Shown: piece after piece, positions 32,842 to 41,396 of the stretch | Position numbering within the stretch: position 1 is the stretch's first letter | Layout: each line of letters starts with the position of its first letter | The notes under the pieces: generated by a model | The model's database searches: none | What the model saw: only the letters and a program-made list of their open reading frames with translations | What the model was told of the DNA's origin: nothing | NCBI RefSeq assembly: GCF_023701745.1 | Contig: NZ_JAJOZB010000001.1 | Coordinates: 1,302,001 to 1,366,000 of the forward strand | DNA: 64,000 bases | Source of the DNA: Streptomyces sp. RKAG293 | GTDB lineage: Bacteria > Actinomycetota > Actinomycetes > Streptomycetales > Streptomycetaceae | Direction: 5' to 3' | Position numbers and translations under genes: made by a program

Positions 32842-34185
32842 ATGCCTCAGCTGACTCCGTCGAACCCACGCCCCTCCCGCTCCCACCGCCACCACTGGCG
32901 GCGCGACCTGGTGGAACTCGCCGCTCTCTTCACCGCGGTGGCCGCCGCCGACCTGGTGGCCGATGTGGTGGTGCACGGTCCGGAGGGGCCCGTCCTGCTG
33001 GCCGCCTCGGCCGTCGCACTGCTGGCGACGGCCGGTTTCCACACCTGGTGGGCACGCCGCCACAGTCATGCGCCCCCTGGACCGGCTCCGGCGGACGGGG
33101 CCGAGGAACCGGGCCCGGCGACGCTGTGGCGGCTGCGCACCACGGTGCGGGACACCCCCGGCAGCCTGGGCGCGGTGTGCATGGCACTGGCCGACGCCGG
33201 TGTCGACATCCTGACGCTGCAGACCCATCCGCTGGCCGACGGCACGGTCGACGAGTTCCTGCTCCGGGCGCCCGGGTCGGTACCGGCCCTCGCGCTGTCC
33301 CAGGTCGTCGGGGCGGCCGGCGGACGCGACACCTGGACGGAGCGGGCCGACGCCCACGACCTGGTGGACACCCCCACCAGGATGCTGACGCTCGCCACCC
33401 GCACCGCCCTGGACGCCGCGGAGCTGCCGCTCGCCCTGCGCCAGCTCTTCGGCCGGTGCACGATCCGCTCGGTCCCGGCCGCGAAGGACGGCGCACCGGC
33501 GCCGGAGGAGTCCCTGACCGAGACCGTGATGACGCTGCGCGACCCGTCCGGCGGCACGATCACCGTCGAGCGTGCCTATCTGCCGTTCACCCCGACCGAG
33601 TTCGCCAGGGCGCGGGCCCTGGTGGAGCTCGACTCGCGGCTGGGCGCGCGGATGCCCGGGAGCAAGGACGTGCTGACGCTGCCGGAGGGCAACGAGATCA
33701 CGATCCGCCGGGCCGGCCCCGAGGACCTGCCCGCCGCCCGCGCCATGCACGACCGCTGCTCCCCCGCGACGCTCGCGCAGCGCTATCACGGCCCGGTCCC
33801 CGACGCGGACCGCTATCTGAAGCATCTGCTCAGCCCGCGCTTCGGGCGGACGCTGGCCGTCGAGACGGCGTCGGGCCGGCTGGTCGCGCTCGCGCACCTG
33901 CTGTGGGACGGCGACGAGAACGAGGTCGCCCTGCTGGTCGAGGACGACTGGCAGCGCCGCGGCATCGGCGCGGAACTGCTGCGCAAGCTCGTCGGCCATG
34001 CCGTCGAGGCGGGCCGGGGCAGCGTCTACGCCGTGACCCGGGCGAACAACACCGGCATGGTGGCGACCATGCGCGATCTGGGACTCCCGCTGGACTACCA
34101 GGTCGAGGACGGCACGCTGGTGATCACCGCGACGCTGACGCCGTCGGGCGTGCCGTCCTCGCCGAAGGTCACGAGCCGGAACTGA
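32842..34185 (+). CDS. Membrane-anchored ACT-domain GNAT acetyltransferase
   Basis: The 447-residue protein joins three parts. Residues about 27-70 form two hydrophobic segments (LVELAALFTAVAAADLVADV; LLAASAVALLATAGF). Residues about 95-160 form an ACT ligand domain (RLRTTVRDTPGSLGAVCMAL, ADAGVDILTLQTHP). Residues about 285-435 form a GNAT domain with RRAGPEDLPAARAMHDRCSP and the acetyl-CoA loop QRRGIGAEL. Actinobacteria have amino-acid-regulated ACT-GNAT protein acetyltransferases; here a membrane anchor is added. The 3' end overlaps the convergent trans-sulfuration gene by 17 bp. AT-rich sequence upstream (32757-32800) likely holds the promoter. Confidence 0.82.
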   Translation: MPQLTPSNPRPSRSHRHHWRRDLVELAALFTAVAAADLVADVVVHGPEGPVLLAASAVALLATAGFHTWWARRHSHAPPGPAPADGAEEPGPATLWRLRTTVRDTPGSLGAVCMALADAGVDILTLQTHPLADGTVDEFLLRAPGSVPALALSQVVGAAGGRDTWTERADAHDLVDTPTRMLTLATRTALDAAELPLALRQLFGRCTIRSVPAAKDGAPAPEESLTETVMTLRDPSGGTITVERAYLPFTPTEFARARALVELDSRLGARMPGSKDVLTLPEGNEITIRRAGPEDLPAARAMHDRCSPATLAQRYHGPVPDADRYLKHLLSPRFGRTLAVETASGRLVALAHLLWDGDENEVALLVEDDWQRRGIGAELLRKLVGHAVEAGRGSVYAVTRANNTGMVATMRDLGLPLDYQVEDGTLVITATLTPSGVPSSPKVTSRN

Positions 34186-35341
34186 CCGACTCGGCGAGGG
34201 CCGCGGCCCGCAGCGCGCCGTCGAGGTCGCGCCACAGGTCCTCGACGTCCTCCAGGCCGACCGACATCCGCAGCAGCCGGTCGCTGACGCCCGCCGCCCG
34301 GCGGTCCCGCTCGTCGACGACGCGGTGGCTGATCGAGGCCGGGTGCTGGATGAGGGTGTCGACACTGCCGAGGCTGACCGCCGGGGTGATCAGCCGGACC
34401 GCGGCGATCACCTCGTGCGGGTCGCCGTGCACCTCGAACGCGACCATGGCGCCGCCGATCCGCGGGTAGTGCACCGCCGCCACCCGCGGGTCGGCGGCCA
34501 GCCGCCCGGCGAGGATTTCGGCGCTCTGCGAGGCGGCGCGCATCCGCACCGGCAGCGTCGACAGGCCGCGCAGCAGCAGATAGCCGGCCAGCGGGTGCAG
34601 GACGCCGCCGGTGGCGAACCGGACCTTGCGCAGCAGCCGGGCGAAGTCCTCGTCGCACGCCACCACCCCGCCGAGCACGTCGCCGTGACCGCCGAGGTAC
34701 TTGGTGGCGCTGTGCAGCACGATGCTCGCGCCCAGCTCGGCGGGGCGCTGCAGTACCGGCGTCGCGAAGGTGTTGTCCGCGAGCAGCGGCACCGTTCCGC
34801 AGGCGTGCGCTATGGCCCGCAGGTCCAGTTCGGCGAGGGTGGGGTTGGCGGGGGTCTCGACCAGGACCAGGCCGGTGTCGGGCCGGATCGCGTCGGCGAT
34901 GCCCGCCGGGTCCACCCAGGTCACCTCGGTGCCCAGCAGCCCGCCGGTCAGCAGATGGTCGCTGCACCCGTACAGCGGGCGGACCGCGACCACGTGCCGC
35001 AGGCCCAGCGAGCCGCGCGCCAGCAGGCAGGCGGTCAGGGCCGCCATGCCGCTGGCGAAGGCGACCGCGTCGTCCGTGCCCTCGAGCCGGGCCAGGGCGG
35101 TCTCGAAACGGCTGACGGTCGGATTGTCCAGCCGGCCGTAGACGGGCGGGCCCTCCAGCCGGGCGCCGGTGGCGGCGAACTCATCGAGCCGGGCGGCCTC
35201 GCCCCGGCTGTCGTACGACGGGTACGTGGTCGACAGATCCAGGGGTACGGCGTGCACGCCGAGCCCGGCGAGGTCCTCGCGGCCGGCGTGCACCGCTTCG
35301 GTGGCCAGGGAACGCGGCGGTGTCACAGTGTGTTGTTCCAT
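34169..35341 (-). CDS. Trans-sulfuration family PLP enzyme (cystathionine/methionine gamma-lyase type)
   Basis: The 390-residue protein is a Cys/Met-metabolism PLP enzyme: LDLSTTYPSYDSRG, VYGRLDNPTVSRFE, FASGMAALTA, LLADNTFATPVLQRP and the Lys motif SATKYLGGHGD, then SVGLEDVEDL near the end. It could be a cystathionine gamma-lyase/synthase or a methionine gamma-lyase; the sequence alone does not decide. Its divergent neighbour is an Lrp/AsnC regulator 59 bp away, an arrangement known for amino-acid-degrading lyases, which favours an inducible catabolic role. Confidence 0.88.
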   Translation of the reverse strand: MEQHTVTPPRSLATEAVHAGREDLAGLGVHAVPLDLSTTYPSYDSRGEAARLDEFAATGARLEGPPVYGRLDNPTVSRFETALARLEGTDDAVAFASGMAALTACLLARGSLGLRHVVAVRPLYGCSDHLLTGGLLGTEVTWVDPAGIADAIRPDTGLVLVETPANPTLAELDLRAIAHACGTVPLLADNTFATPVLQRPAELGASIVLHSATKYLGGHGDVLGGVVACDEDFARLLRKVRFATGGVLHPLAGYLLLRGLSTLPVRMRAASQSAEILAGRLAADPRVAAVHYPRIGGAMVAFEVHGDPHEVIAAVRLITPAVSLGSVDTLIQHPASISHRVVDERDRRAAGVSDRLLRMSVGLEDVEDLWRDLDGALRAAALAESVSSGS

Positions 35342-35400
35342 GCGCAGAGCCTGAACAATCGGCGCCCATCGGTGACCGGATCCCGTGCTACGTTCGGCCG

Positions 35401-35883
35401 ATGACCGATTCCGTCACTTTGGATCCGATCGATCTCGAGATTCTCCGGGTCCTGCAGAACGATTCCCGGACCACCAACCGCGATCTTGCGACGGCGGTCG
35501 GCGTCGCCCCGTCCACCTGCCTGGACCGCGTGGCGCGGCTGCGCCGTACCGGAGTGATCCTCGGCCATGAGCTGCGGCTGGATCCCGCCAAGCTCGGACG
35601 CGGCCTGGAGGCGCTGCTGTCCGTGCAGGTGCGGCCGCACCGCAGGGAACTGATCAGCCCGTTCGTGACCCGGATCCGCGCCCTCCCCGAGACGCGGGCG
35701 CTGTTCCACCTCACCGGCCCCGACGACTACCTCGTCCATGTCGCGGTGACCGGCACCGCCGACCTCCAGCGGCTGGTGATCGACGAGTTCACCTCGCGCC
35801 GCGAGGTCGCCCGGGTGGAGACCCGGCTGATCTTCCAGCAGTGGGACTGCGGCCCCCTGCTGCCGCCCGTGCCGGGCGCCTGA
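35401..35883 (+). CDS. Lrp/AsnC family regulator, divergent from the lyase gene
   Basis: The 160-residue protein has an N-terminal HTH (about 8-55; LDPIDLEILRVLQNDSRTTN, DLATAVGVAPSTCLDRVARL) and a C-terminal RAM ligand domain (LGRGLEALLSVQVRPH..., FHLTGPDDYLVHVAV). It should bind an amino acid and control the divergent gamma-lyase-type gene; the short intergenic region contains AATCGGCGCCCATCGGTGACCGGAT-like sequence with GATGG/CCATC elements but no single clear palindrome. ATG 35401 is adjacent to the intergenic region with only a weak binding site. Confidence 0.88.
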   Translation: MTDSVTLDPIDLEILRVLQNDSRTTNRDLATAVGVAPSTCLDRVARLRRTGVILGHELRLDPAKLGRGLEALLSVQVRPHRRELISPFVTRIRALPETRALFHLTGPDDYLVHVAVTGTADLQRLVIDEFTSRREVARVETRLIFQQWDCGPLLPPVPGA

Positions 35884-35977
35884 CAGCCCGACCGCCGGCC
35901 TCGCGGGGCCCGCGGCGACAGGTACGTAGCCAAGAAGAATGATGACGCGGCGGCCCCGTTCATACGAGGATGGCCGT

Positions 35978-37663
35978 ATGTCCACGAATACCAGCAGCCC
36001 GCTGCCCCGCCAGGTGGCCGACGCGTACGTCGACCACCTCATCGAACTCGACCCGATCATGGGTACCTACCTCGGCATCGCGCAGAGCAACTCCTCTCTG
36101 CCCGACTACTCCCCCGCCGGGACGAGCGCCGTCGCCGACCTCGCCCGCACCACGCTGGACCTGCTGACCCAGGCCGAGGCGCGGCCGGGCGCGGACACCG
36201 ACGCGGAGCGGCGCTGCGCCCGGCTGCTGCGCGAGCGGCTCAACGCCGAACTCGCCGTGCACGAGGCCGCGGAAGGGCTGCGCGCGGTCAGCAACATCCA
36301 CTCGCCGCTGCACTCGATGCGCGAGGTCTTCAGCGTCACCCCGTCCGAGACCACGGAGGACTGGACCGCGATCGCCGCCCGGCTGCGCGCCGTCCCGGCC
36401 GCGCTGGAGGGCTACCGCGCCTCGCTCGCCGAAGGCCTCGACCGCAAGCTGCCGGCCGGCCCCCTCCAGGTGACGACCGTCATCGGCCAGCTGACCGGCT
36501 GGATCGGCACCGACAGCAGCTACTTCGGGACCATCGCCGCGCCCGGCCCCGAGGAGCTGCGCGGTGAGCTCGATGCCGCAGCCGCCGGTGCCACCGAAGC
36601 CCTCGTGGCCCTGCGCGACTGGCTCCGCGACATCTACGCCCCGAGCGTCGAGGGCGCGCCGGAGACCGTCGGCCGCGAGCGCTACGCCCGCTGGTCGCGG
36701 TACTGGAACGGCACCGACCTCGATCTCGACGAGGCCTACGCGTACGGCTGGTCCGAGTACCACCGCATCCACGAGGAGATGAAGACCGAGGCCGCGAAGA
36801 TCCTGCCCGGCGCGGCGACTCCCTGGGAGGCCCTGGCCCACCTGGAGGAGCACGGAACCCGCGTCGAGGGCGTCGAGGAGGTCAGGGCCTGGCTCCAGTC
36901 GCTGATGGACGAGGCCATCGAGGCGCTGGACGGCACCCACTTCGAGCTGGCCGACCGCGTCAAGCGCGTCGAGTCGCGGATCGCCCCGCCCGGCGGCGCC
37001 GCGGCTCCTTACTACCTGCAGCCGTCGGAGGACTTCTCCCGCCCGGGCACGACCTGGCTGCCGACGATGGGCAAGACCAGCTTCCCCGTCTACGACCTGG
37101 TGTCCACCTGGTACCACGAGGGCGTACCCGGCCATCACCTGCAGCTCGCCCAGTGGACGCACGTCGCGGAGTCCCTCTCCCGCTACCAGGCGACCGTCGG
37201 TCTGGTCAGCGCGAACTGCGAGGGCTGGGCGCTGTACGCCGAGCGCCTCATGGACGAGCTGGGCTTCCTCACCGATCCCGAGCGCCGGCTCGGCTACCTC
37301 GACGCACAGATGATGCGCTCGACCCGCATCATCGTCGACATCGGCATGCACCTGGAGCTGGAGATCCCCGCCCACTCCCCGTTCCACCCCGGCGAGCGCT
37401 GGACGCCGGAGCTGGGCCGGGAGTTCTTCGGTCTGCACAGCGGCCGCCCCGCCGACTTCGTCGACAGCGAGCTGATCCGCTACCTCGGCATGCCCGGCCA
37501 GGCCATCGGCTACAAGCTCGGCGAGCGCGCCTGGCTGACCGGCCGCGAGGCCGCCCGCAAGGCCCACGGCGACGCCTTCGACGCCAAGGCCTGGCACATG
37601 GCCGCCCTCTCCCAGGGCTCCCTCGGCCTCGACGACCTGGTCACCGAGCTCTCAGCCCTGTAG
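35978..37663 (+). CDS. DUF885 family metallopeptidase-like protein
   Basis: The 561-residue cytoplasmic protein belongs to DUF885. The zinc-type motif YHEGVPGHHLQ (about residues 385-395) and the downstream NCEGWALYAE (second Glu) match the gluzincin-like pattern HExxxGHH...E, so peptidase activity is likely though unproven for most members. No signal peptide is visible, so it is probably an intracellular carboxypeptidase-like enzyme. ATG 35978 follows GAGGATGG. It is monocistronic, lying downstream of the Lrp gene by 95 bp. Confidence 0.88.
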   Translation: MSTNTSSPLPRQVADAYVDHLIELDPIMGTYLGIAQSNSSLPDYSPAGTSAVADLARTTLDLLTQAEARPGADTDAERRCARLLRERLNAELAVHEAAEGLRAVSNIHSPLHSMREVFSVTPSETTEDWTAIAARLRAVPAALEGYRASLAEGLDRKLPAGPLQVTTVIGQLTGWIGTDSSYFGTIAAPGPEELRGELDAAAAGATEALVALRDWLRDIYAPSVEGAPETVGRERYARWSRYWNGTDLDLDEAYAYGWSEYHRIHEEMKTEAAKILPGAATPWEALAHLEEHGTRVEGVEEVRAWLQSLMDEAIEALDGTHFELADRVKRVESRIAPPGGAAAPYYLQPSEDFSRPGTTWLPTMGKTSFPVYDLVSTWYHEGVPGHHLQLAQWTHVAESLSRYQATVGLVSANCEGWALYAERLMDELGFLTDPERRLGYLDAQMMRSTRIIVDIGMHLELEIPAHSPFHPGERWTPELGREFFGLHSGRPADFVDSELIRYLGMPGQAIGYKLGERAWLTGREAARKAHGDAFDAKAWHMAALSQGSLGLDDLVTELSAL

Positions 37664-37793
37664 GAACCCGGCGGGGCCCCGGCCTCGCAACGTTTCCGTG
37701 CGGACGGCTGCGGATCTCTTCCGCCGCCCTCCGCGCGGAGCCGCCCCCGGCGCCGCCGGATGGTGCCGTCCGCGGCCGGTCTAGGCTGCCCGC

Positions 37794-38660
37794 ATGGGGG
37801 CCACCATCATCTTCTGCGCGGATCCGCTGAATCCGCGGCGACCGGACGTCCACTTCGCACCCGAGGCGCGGGCCGCCCGGGAACTGGGCCTGACGGTCGC
37901 GCTGCTCGACCACGACGCCCTGCTCGCCGGAGATCCGGCGGCCGCCGTCGCCCGCGTCTCGCCCGGCACCGGGACCGCCTGGTACCGCGGCTGGATGATC
38001 CCCGGTGACCACTACGGCGCCCTGGCCCAGGCGCTCGACGCGCGCGGCTGCACGCTGCTGACGGATCCGGACCGCTATCGGGCTGCCCATGAACTGCCCG
38101 GCTGGTACGGCACGTTCGAGGAGCTGACGCCGCGCACCGTCTGGCTGCCTGTCGACGCCGGCCGACCGCCGGACGCGGCGACGCTGGCCGCACTCACCGC
38201 ACCACTGGGCGGCGGCCCCGGCATCGTCAAGGACTTCGTCAAGTCCCGCAAACACGAGTGGGACGAGGCCTGTTACGTCCCCGACCTCGCGGACACCGCA
38301 CGGCTCGCGGCCGTCACCACGTGCTTCGTCGAGCGGCAGGGCGACTTCCTCGCGGGCGGAGTCGTCGTCCGGGCCTTCGAGGAGTTCACGGACACCGGCG
38401 AGGCACGGGTGTGGTGGCTGGACGCGCAACCCGTTCTCGTCACCGCACACCCCGACACCCCGCAACTCCGCCCCCAGCCGGACCTGGACCGGGTACAGCC
38501 GCTGGTGGCCGCCCTCGGCTGCCGCTTCGTCAGCACCGACCTCGCGCTGCGGGCCGATGGCCGCTGGCGGGTGATCGAGGTCGGGGACGGCCAGGTCAGC
38601 GATCTGCCGCGGGACGCGGACCCCGGGGCTCTGGCCGGAAAACTCGCCTCCGTCCGATGA
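37794..38660 (+). CDS. ATP-grasp domain protein (DUF4343-like)
   Basis: The 288-residue protein shows an N-terminal pre-ATP-grasp region (IIFCADPLNPRRPDVHFAPE...) and a C-terminal part with ATP-grasp features: IVKDFVKSRKHEWDEACYVPD, VVVRAFEEF, and the metal-binding end DLALRADGRWRVIEVGDGQVSDLP. Relatives without known substrates are frequent in Streptomyces. It would form an amide, thioester or phosphate bond to a carboxylate. ATG 37794 lacks a strong binding site. The GNAT gene 55 bp downstream may be co-transcribed. Confidence 0.78.
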   Translation: MGATIIFCADPLNPRRPDVHFAPEARAARELGLTVALLDHDALLAGDPAAAVARVSPGTGTAWYRGWMIPGDHYGALAQALDARGCTLLTDPDRYRAAHELPGWYGTFEELTPRTVWLPVDAGRPPDAATLAALTAPLGGGPGIVKDFVKSRKHEWDEACYVPDLADTARLAAVTTCFVERQGDFLAGGVVVRAFEEFTDTGEARVWWLDAQPVLVTAHPDTPQLRPQPDLDRVQPLVAALGCRFVSTDLALRADGRWRVIEVGDGQVSDLPRDADPGALAGKLASVR

Positions 38661-38715
38661 CCCCGAGGGATACTCTGCAGATCCTTTGCCTTCTCCGACA
38701 GGACGGTTCCGATCC

Positions 38716-39240
38716 ATGACCCTGCGCACCTCCCACCACGACGGCCGACAGGTGCTCGTATCCGGCCGGGTGACGCTGCGCGAGCAGTTGCCCGCCGACT
38801 GCGCGCAGCTGGCCGAGGGCAAGCCCGCCGAGCTCGTCTGGATCGACGGGATACCCGGCGAGGGCACGATGAGCGCCGCCGGGATGACGGTCCAGGCCGA
38901 CGCGGCCGGAGTGTTCCAGCCCGGCTGGGGAGTGTTCGCGATCCAGCGGTCCGAGGACGGAACGGCGATCGGCGGCATCGGCTTCCATGGTCCCCCCACG
39001 GACGGCGTCGCCGAGATCGGCTACGACCTCTCGGTCTCCGCCCGCGGCGCCGGCTGGGCCACCGACGCCCTGCTGGCCCTGACCGAATGGGCCCTCGCCC
39101 GCCCCGGCGTCCGCGTCCTCCTCGCGACCACCGAACCGGACAACATCCCGTCCCAACGCGTCCTGGAACGAGCGGGTTTCACTCGCGTGGCGGACCACGG
39201 GGCGCTGCGCGCGTTCGAACTGTCGGGCCCGGCCGCCTGA
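38716..39240 (+). CDS. GNAT N-acetyltransferase (RimJ/RimL-like)
   Basis: The 174-residue protein follows the GNAT fold: RVTLREQLPADCAQL, WGVFAIQRSEDGTAIGGIGF, AEIGYDLSVSARGAGWATDALLAL (acetyl-CoA loop), and TTEPDNIPSQRVLERAGFTRV. Substrate unknown; this subgroup often modifies ribosomal proteins or small amines. ATG 38716 follows AGGACGG. It is the last gene before a less GC-rich accessory stretch. Confidence 0.85.
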   Translation: MTLRTSHHDGRQVLVSGRVTLREQLPADCAQLAEGKPAELVWIDGIPGEGTMSAAGMTVQADAAGVFQPGWGVFAIQRSEDGTAIGGIGFHGPPTDGVAEIGYDLSVSARGAGWATDALLALTEWALARPGVRVLLATTEPDNIPSQRVLERAGFTRVADHGALRAFELSGPAA

Positions 39241-39401
39241 GCCGTCGCATCCTGCGTGTCAGCGCGCGCGGGGAGCAGCTGTCCGGCGCCCCAACACGCT
39301 CCATTGCGTGGTCGGTTGATCACCCTGCGTAATTGACGCCCGCTGCCGAATAGGTGATGGTCGTGCAACCTGACGCAATCGACTAGGCATAGGAGCCTGG
39401 C

Positions 39402-39469
39402 ATGGCACTGCGGTTCATTGGGATCGATCCCGATACCGGACAGGGCAACTGCCCGACGGTGTGGGTCAC
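39402..39469 (+). pseudogene. 5' remnant of the small gene that precedes DUF6879
   Basis: The first 22 codons, MALRFIGIDPDTGQGNCPTVWV from ATG 39402 (binding site AGGAG), match the start of a conserved small protein that stands before DUF6879 genes in Streptomyces. Instead of its usual continuation (Asp/Glu-rich), the sequence runs into the interior of DUF6879 in another frame. A deletion has fused the two genes. Confidence 0.6.
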
Positions 39470-39943
39470 CTGGAGATGCACGACTCCTATGCCGTCGAGA
39501 GCGAAGCCGAGGAGTTCGCTCTCTGGCAGAGCGCGGGGCGACGCTGGGAGGGCGGACGGGCCGAGGCGTACTGGCGACCGTGGACGGATCTCGTAGCGGA
39601 GACCGTGGCCCGCGGCGTGGAGGTGCGCCGAGCACGCGTCGTGTCCGAGCCGGTCTCGGAATACATCCGGTTCGAGCACGCGGCAACGGACTGGAACGTC
39701 GGCGCCGGAGAGCGGGTGGCTTGGCTGCCGCGCCGCCTCGCGTCCGATCTCGCGCTGCCGGGCAACGACTTCTGGCTGATCGACGATCGCGCCGTCCGCT
39801 TCAACTTGTTCGCGGGTGACGGATCGCTCGTGGATCCCGATTACACGGAGGACCCACGCACGGTGGCGATGTGCGCCGATGCCTTTGCCGCCGTGTGGGA
39901 ACGGGCCATCCCCCACGCCGAGTTCGTCCTCCAGTCCCCATAG
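39461..39943 (+). CDS. DUF6879 family protein, N-terminally truncated
   Basis: From GTG 39461 the 160-residue product covers the DUF6879 core: HLEMHDSYAVESEAEEFALW, EVRRARVVSEPVSEYIRFEH, GERVAWLPRRLASDLALPGN, DFWLIDDRAVRFNLFAGDG. Relatives have about 15-20 more residues before HLE(T/M)RDSY, which are missing. GTG 39461 is in the middle of the remnant of the preceding small gene and has no clear binding site, so expression may depend on that gene's start signals. DUF6879 genes regularly sit beside XRE-DUF5753 regulators, as here (18 bp), in a system of unknown, possibly toxin-antitoxin or signalling, function. Confidence 0.75.
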   Translation: MGHLEMHDSYAVESEAEEFALWQSAGRRWEGGRAEAYWRPWTDLVAETVARGVEVRRARVVSEPVSEYIRFEHAATDWNVGAGERVAWLPRRLASDLALPGNDFWLIDDRAVRFNLFAGDGSLVDPDYTEDPRTVAMCADAFAAVWERAIPHAEFVLQSP

Positions 39944-39961
39944 TCAACGTACAGTCGGATC

Positions 39962-40810
39962 ATGCCCGCGTCCCCTTCGTCCAGCGCTCAGGAGGCGCGT
40001 AGATCGTTGGCCGCGCGTCTCGGGGAGATCCGACGCGACGGGGGGCTCTCCGGCAAGGCTCTGGCCGCCCGCTGCGGCTGGAGCCCTGCCAAGGTGTCGC
40101 GTATCGAGAACGCCAAGACGCCTCCGTCGGACGCGGATATCCACGCTTGGTGCACGGCGTGCGGTGCGAAGGAGCGAGCCCCGGACCTCGTCGCGGCCAA
40201 CCGGTCCGTGGATTCGCTGTATGTCGAGTGGCGTCGGATCCATCGCGATGGCCTTCGGCACAGCCAGAACGCCATGGTCCCGCTCTACGAGAGAACGCGA
40301 ACGTTCCGCGTCTACTGCTCCAACGTCGTACCGGGACTTTTGCAGACCCCCGGATATGCGTCGGCGCTCCTCAACGCCATCACGGCGTTTCAGGGGACGC
40401 CCGACGACGTCTCGTCGGCTGTCGCGGCGCGCATGGCGCGATCGAGGGTGATCCATGCGCCGCGACACACCTTCGCATTTCTCGTGGAGGAATCGGTACT
40501 GCGCAACAGGATCGCCGACCCATCGGTCATGGCCGGCCAACTGGGCCACCTGCTGGCCATCATGTCGCTTCCGTCGGTAGCGCTGGGCATCGTCCCGTTC
40601 ACGGCGCAGCGCGGGATGTGGCCACTCGAGACGTTCATGATCTTCGATGACGACTCGGTGCAGGTGGAGTTGCTGACCGCCTTCGTGAACGTGGTGGCCC
40701 CCGGCGATATCGCGACGTACGGGCATGCGTTCACCAGCATGCAGGAATTGGCCGTCTATGGGTCGGCCGCTCGGACTCTGATCACATCCGCGATTGATGC
40801 CTTGGGATGA
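39962..40810 (+). CDS. XRE family regulator with DUF5753 domain
   Basis: The 282-residue protein has an N-terminal HTH (about 10-70; AARLGEIRRDGGLSGKALAA, RCGWSPAKVSRIENAKTPPS) and a C-terminal DUF5753 domain (about 95-275; FRVYCSNVVPGLLQTPGYA, FLVEESVLRNRI, VALGIVPFTAQRGMWP, SVQVELLTAFVNV). This is the Scr1-type regulator, present in dozens of copies in Streptomyces and usually paired with DUF397 or DUF6879 proteins. Here the partner is the truncated DUF6879 gene 18 bp upstream. Base composition is visibly lower in GC than the flanking genes. Confidence 0.9.
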   Translation: MPASPSSSAQEARRSLAARLGEIRRDGGLSGKALAARCGWSPAKVSRIENAKTPPSDADIHAWCTACGAKERAPDLVAANRSVDSLYVEWRRIHRDGLRHSQNAMVPLYERTRTFRVYCSNVVPGLLQTPGYASALLNAITAFQGTPDDVSSAVAARMARSRVIHAPRHTFAFLVEESVLRNRIADPSVMAGQLGHLLAIMSLPSVALGIVPFTAQRGMWPLETFMIFDDDSVQVELLTAFVNVVAPGDIATYGHAFTSMQELAVYGSAARTLITSAIDALG

Positions 40811-40927
40811 AGTGATGCAATCCCGTGCAACAACGTTGAAGTGCTCCAGCTGGCCTCCCTACGGTCGATGTATGACGGCCGCTCAGGCGCCGCACACGGC
40901 AGCGCCAGCGTCCCGTCGGGGGTCACC

Positions 40928-41149
40928 ATGGATGAAGGGAACGCGCCGGAGATCGGCGCGCTCGTGATCGACAAGGCCGCAGACCGGCTCGGCTACGTCA
41001 TGGATCGCCTGAACTCACTCGTGCAGCTGCGGCCGCCCAACGGTGGCAGGGAGTGGGAGGCGGACCCCCAGGACATCGTTCCCGCGACGACCGGCGATCG
41101 GCTTCAAGCGCGGGTGGTCGAGGACCGCGCGCGGAAGCGGGGTGGCTGA
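40928..41149 (+). CDS. Small conserved actinobacterial protein
   Basis: The 73-residue protein reads PEIGALVIDKAADRLGYVMD, then VQLRPPNGGREWEADPQDI and a basic helix ARVVEDRARKRGG. The pattern (ligand-free beta barrel then basic tail) resembles small Streptomyces proteins found next to XRE-DUF5753 genes. ATG 40928 is chosen because homology-like sequence starts there; an in-frame ATG at 40868 would add 20 less regular residues. The next gene starts 2 bp after its stop, implying coupling. Confidence 0.65.
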   Translation: MDEGNAPEIGALVIDKAADRLGYVMDRLNSLVQLRPPNGGREWEADPQDIVPATTGDRLQARVVEDRARKRGG

Positions 41150-41151
41150 CG

Positions 41152-41376
41152 ATGAGGGCCGCGCGCGGGCTGACGCTTCAGCGGCACCGGGCGGAGGACA
41201 CGCCCGCCGTGTTCGAGTTGCAGTGTGTCCGGTGTCTGGAGACGTCGTCGTTGCAGGACAGTCTCTCGACGGCTCAGGACTGGGCGCTGCGGCACGCCGG
41301 CCGGCAGCCGGCGCACACGCAGTTCTCCGAGCTGGCGCGTCGTTCCTGGATCGTCACGGGCGGCGGGGACTCCTGA
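41152..41376 (+). CDS. Small CxxC protein (DUF7848-like)
   Basis: The 74-residue protein has one CxxC (LQCVRCLETSS) and the pattern QDWALRHAGRQPAHTQFSEL, close to small Streptomyces proteins of the DUF7848 type that pair with the preceding kind of gene. The cysteine pair plus the His residues could bind zinc. It is coupled to the upstream gene and closes the XRE/DUF6879 locus. The start ATG 41152 overlaps GACGATGAG with a weak binding site. Confidence 0.6.
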   Translation: MRAARGLTLQRHRAEDTPAVFELQCVRCLETSSLQDSLSTAQDWALRHAGRQPAHTQFSELARRSWIVTGGGDS

Positions 41377-41396
41377 AACCGCGGCCGCACGGCCGG

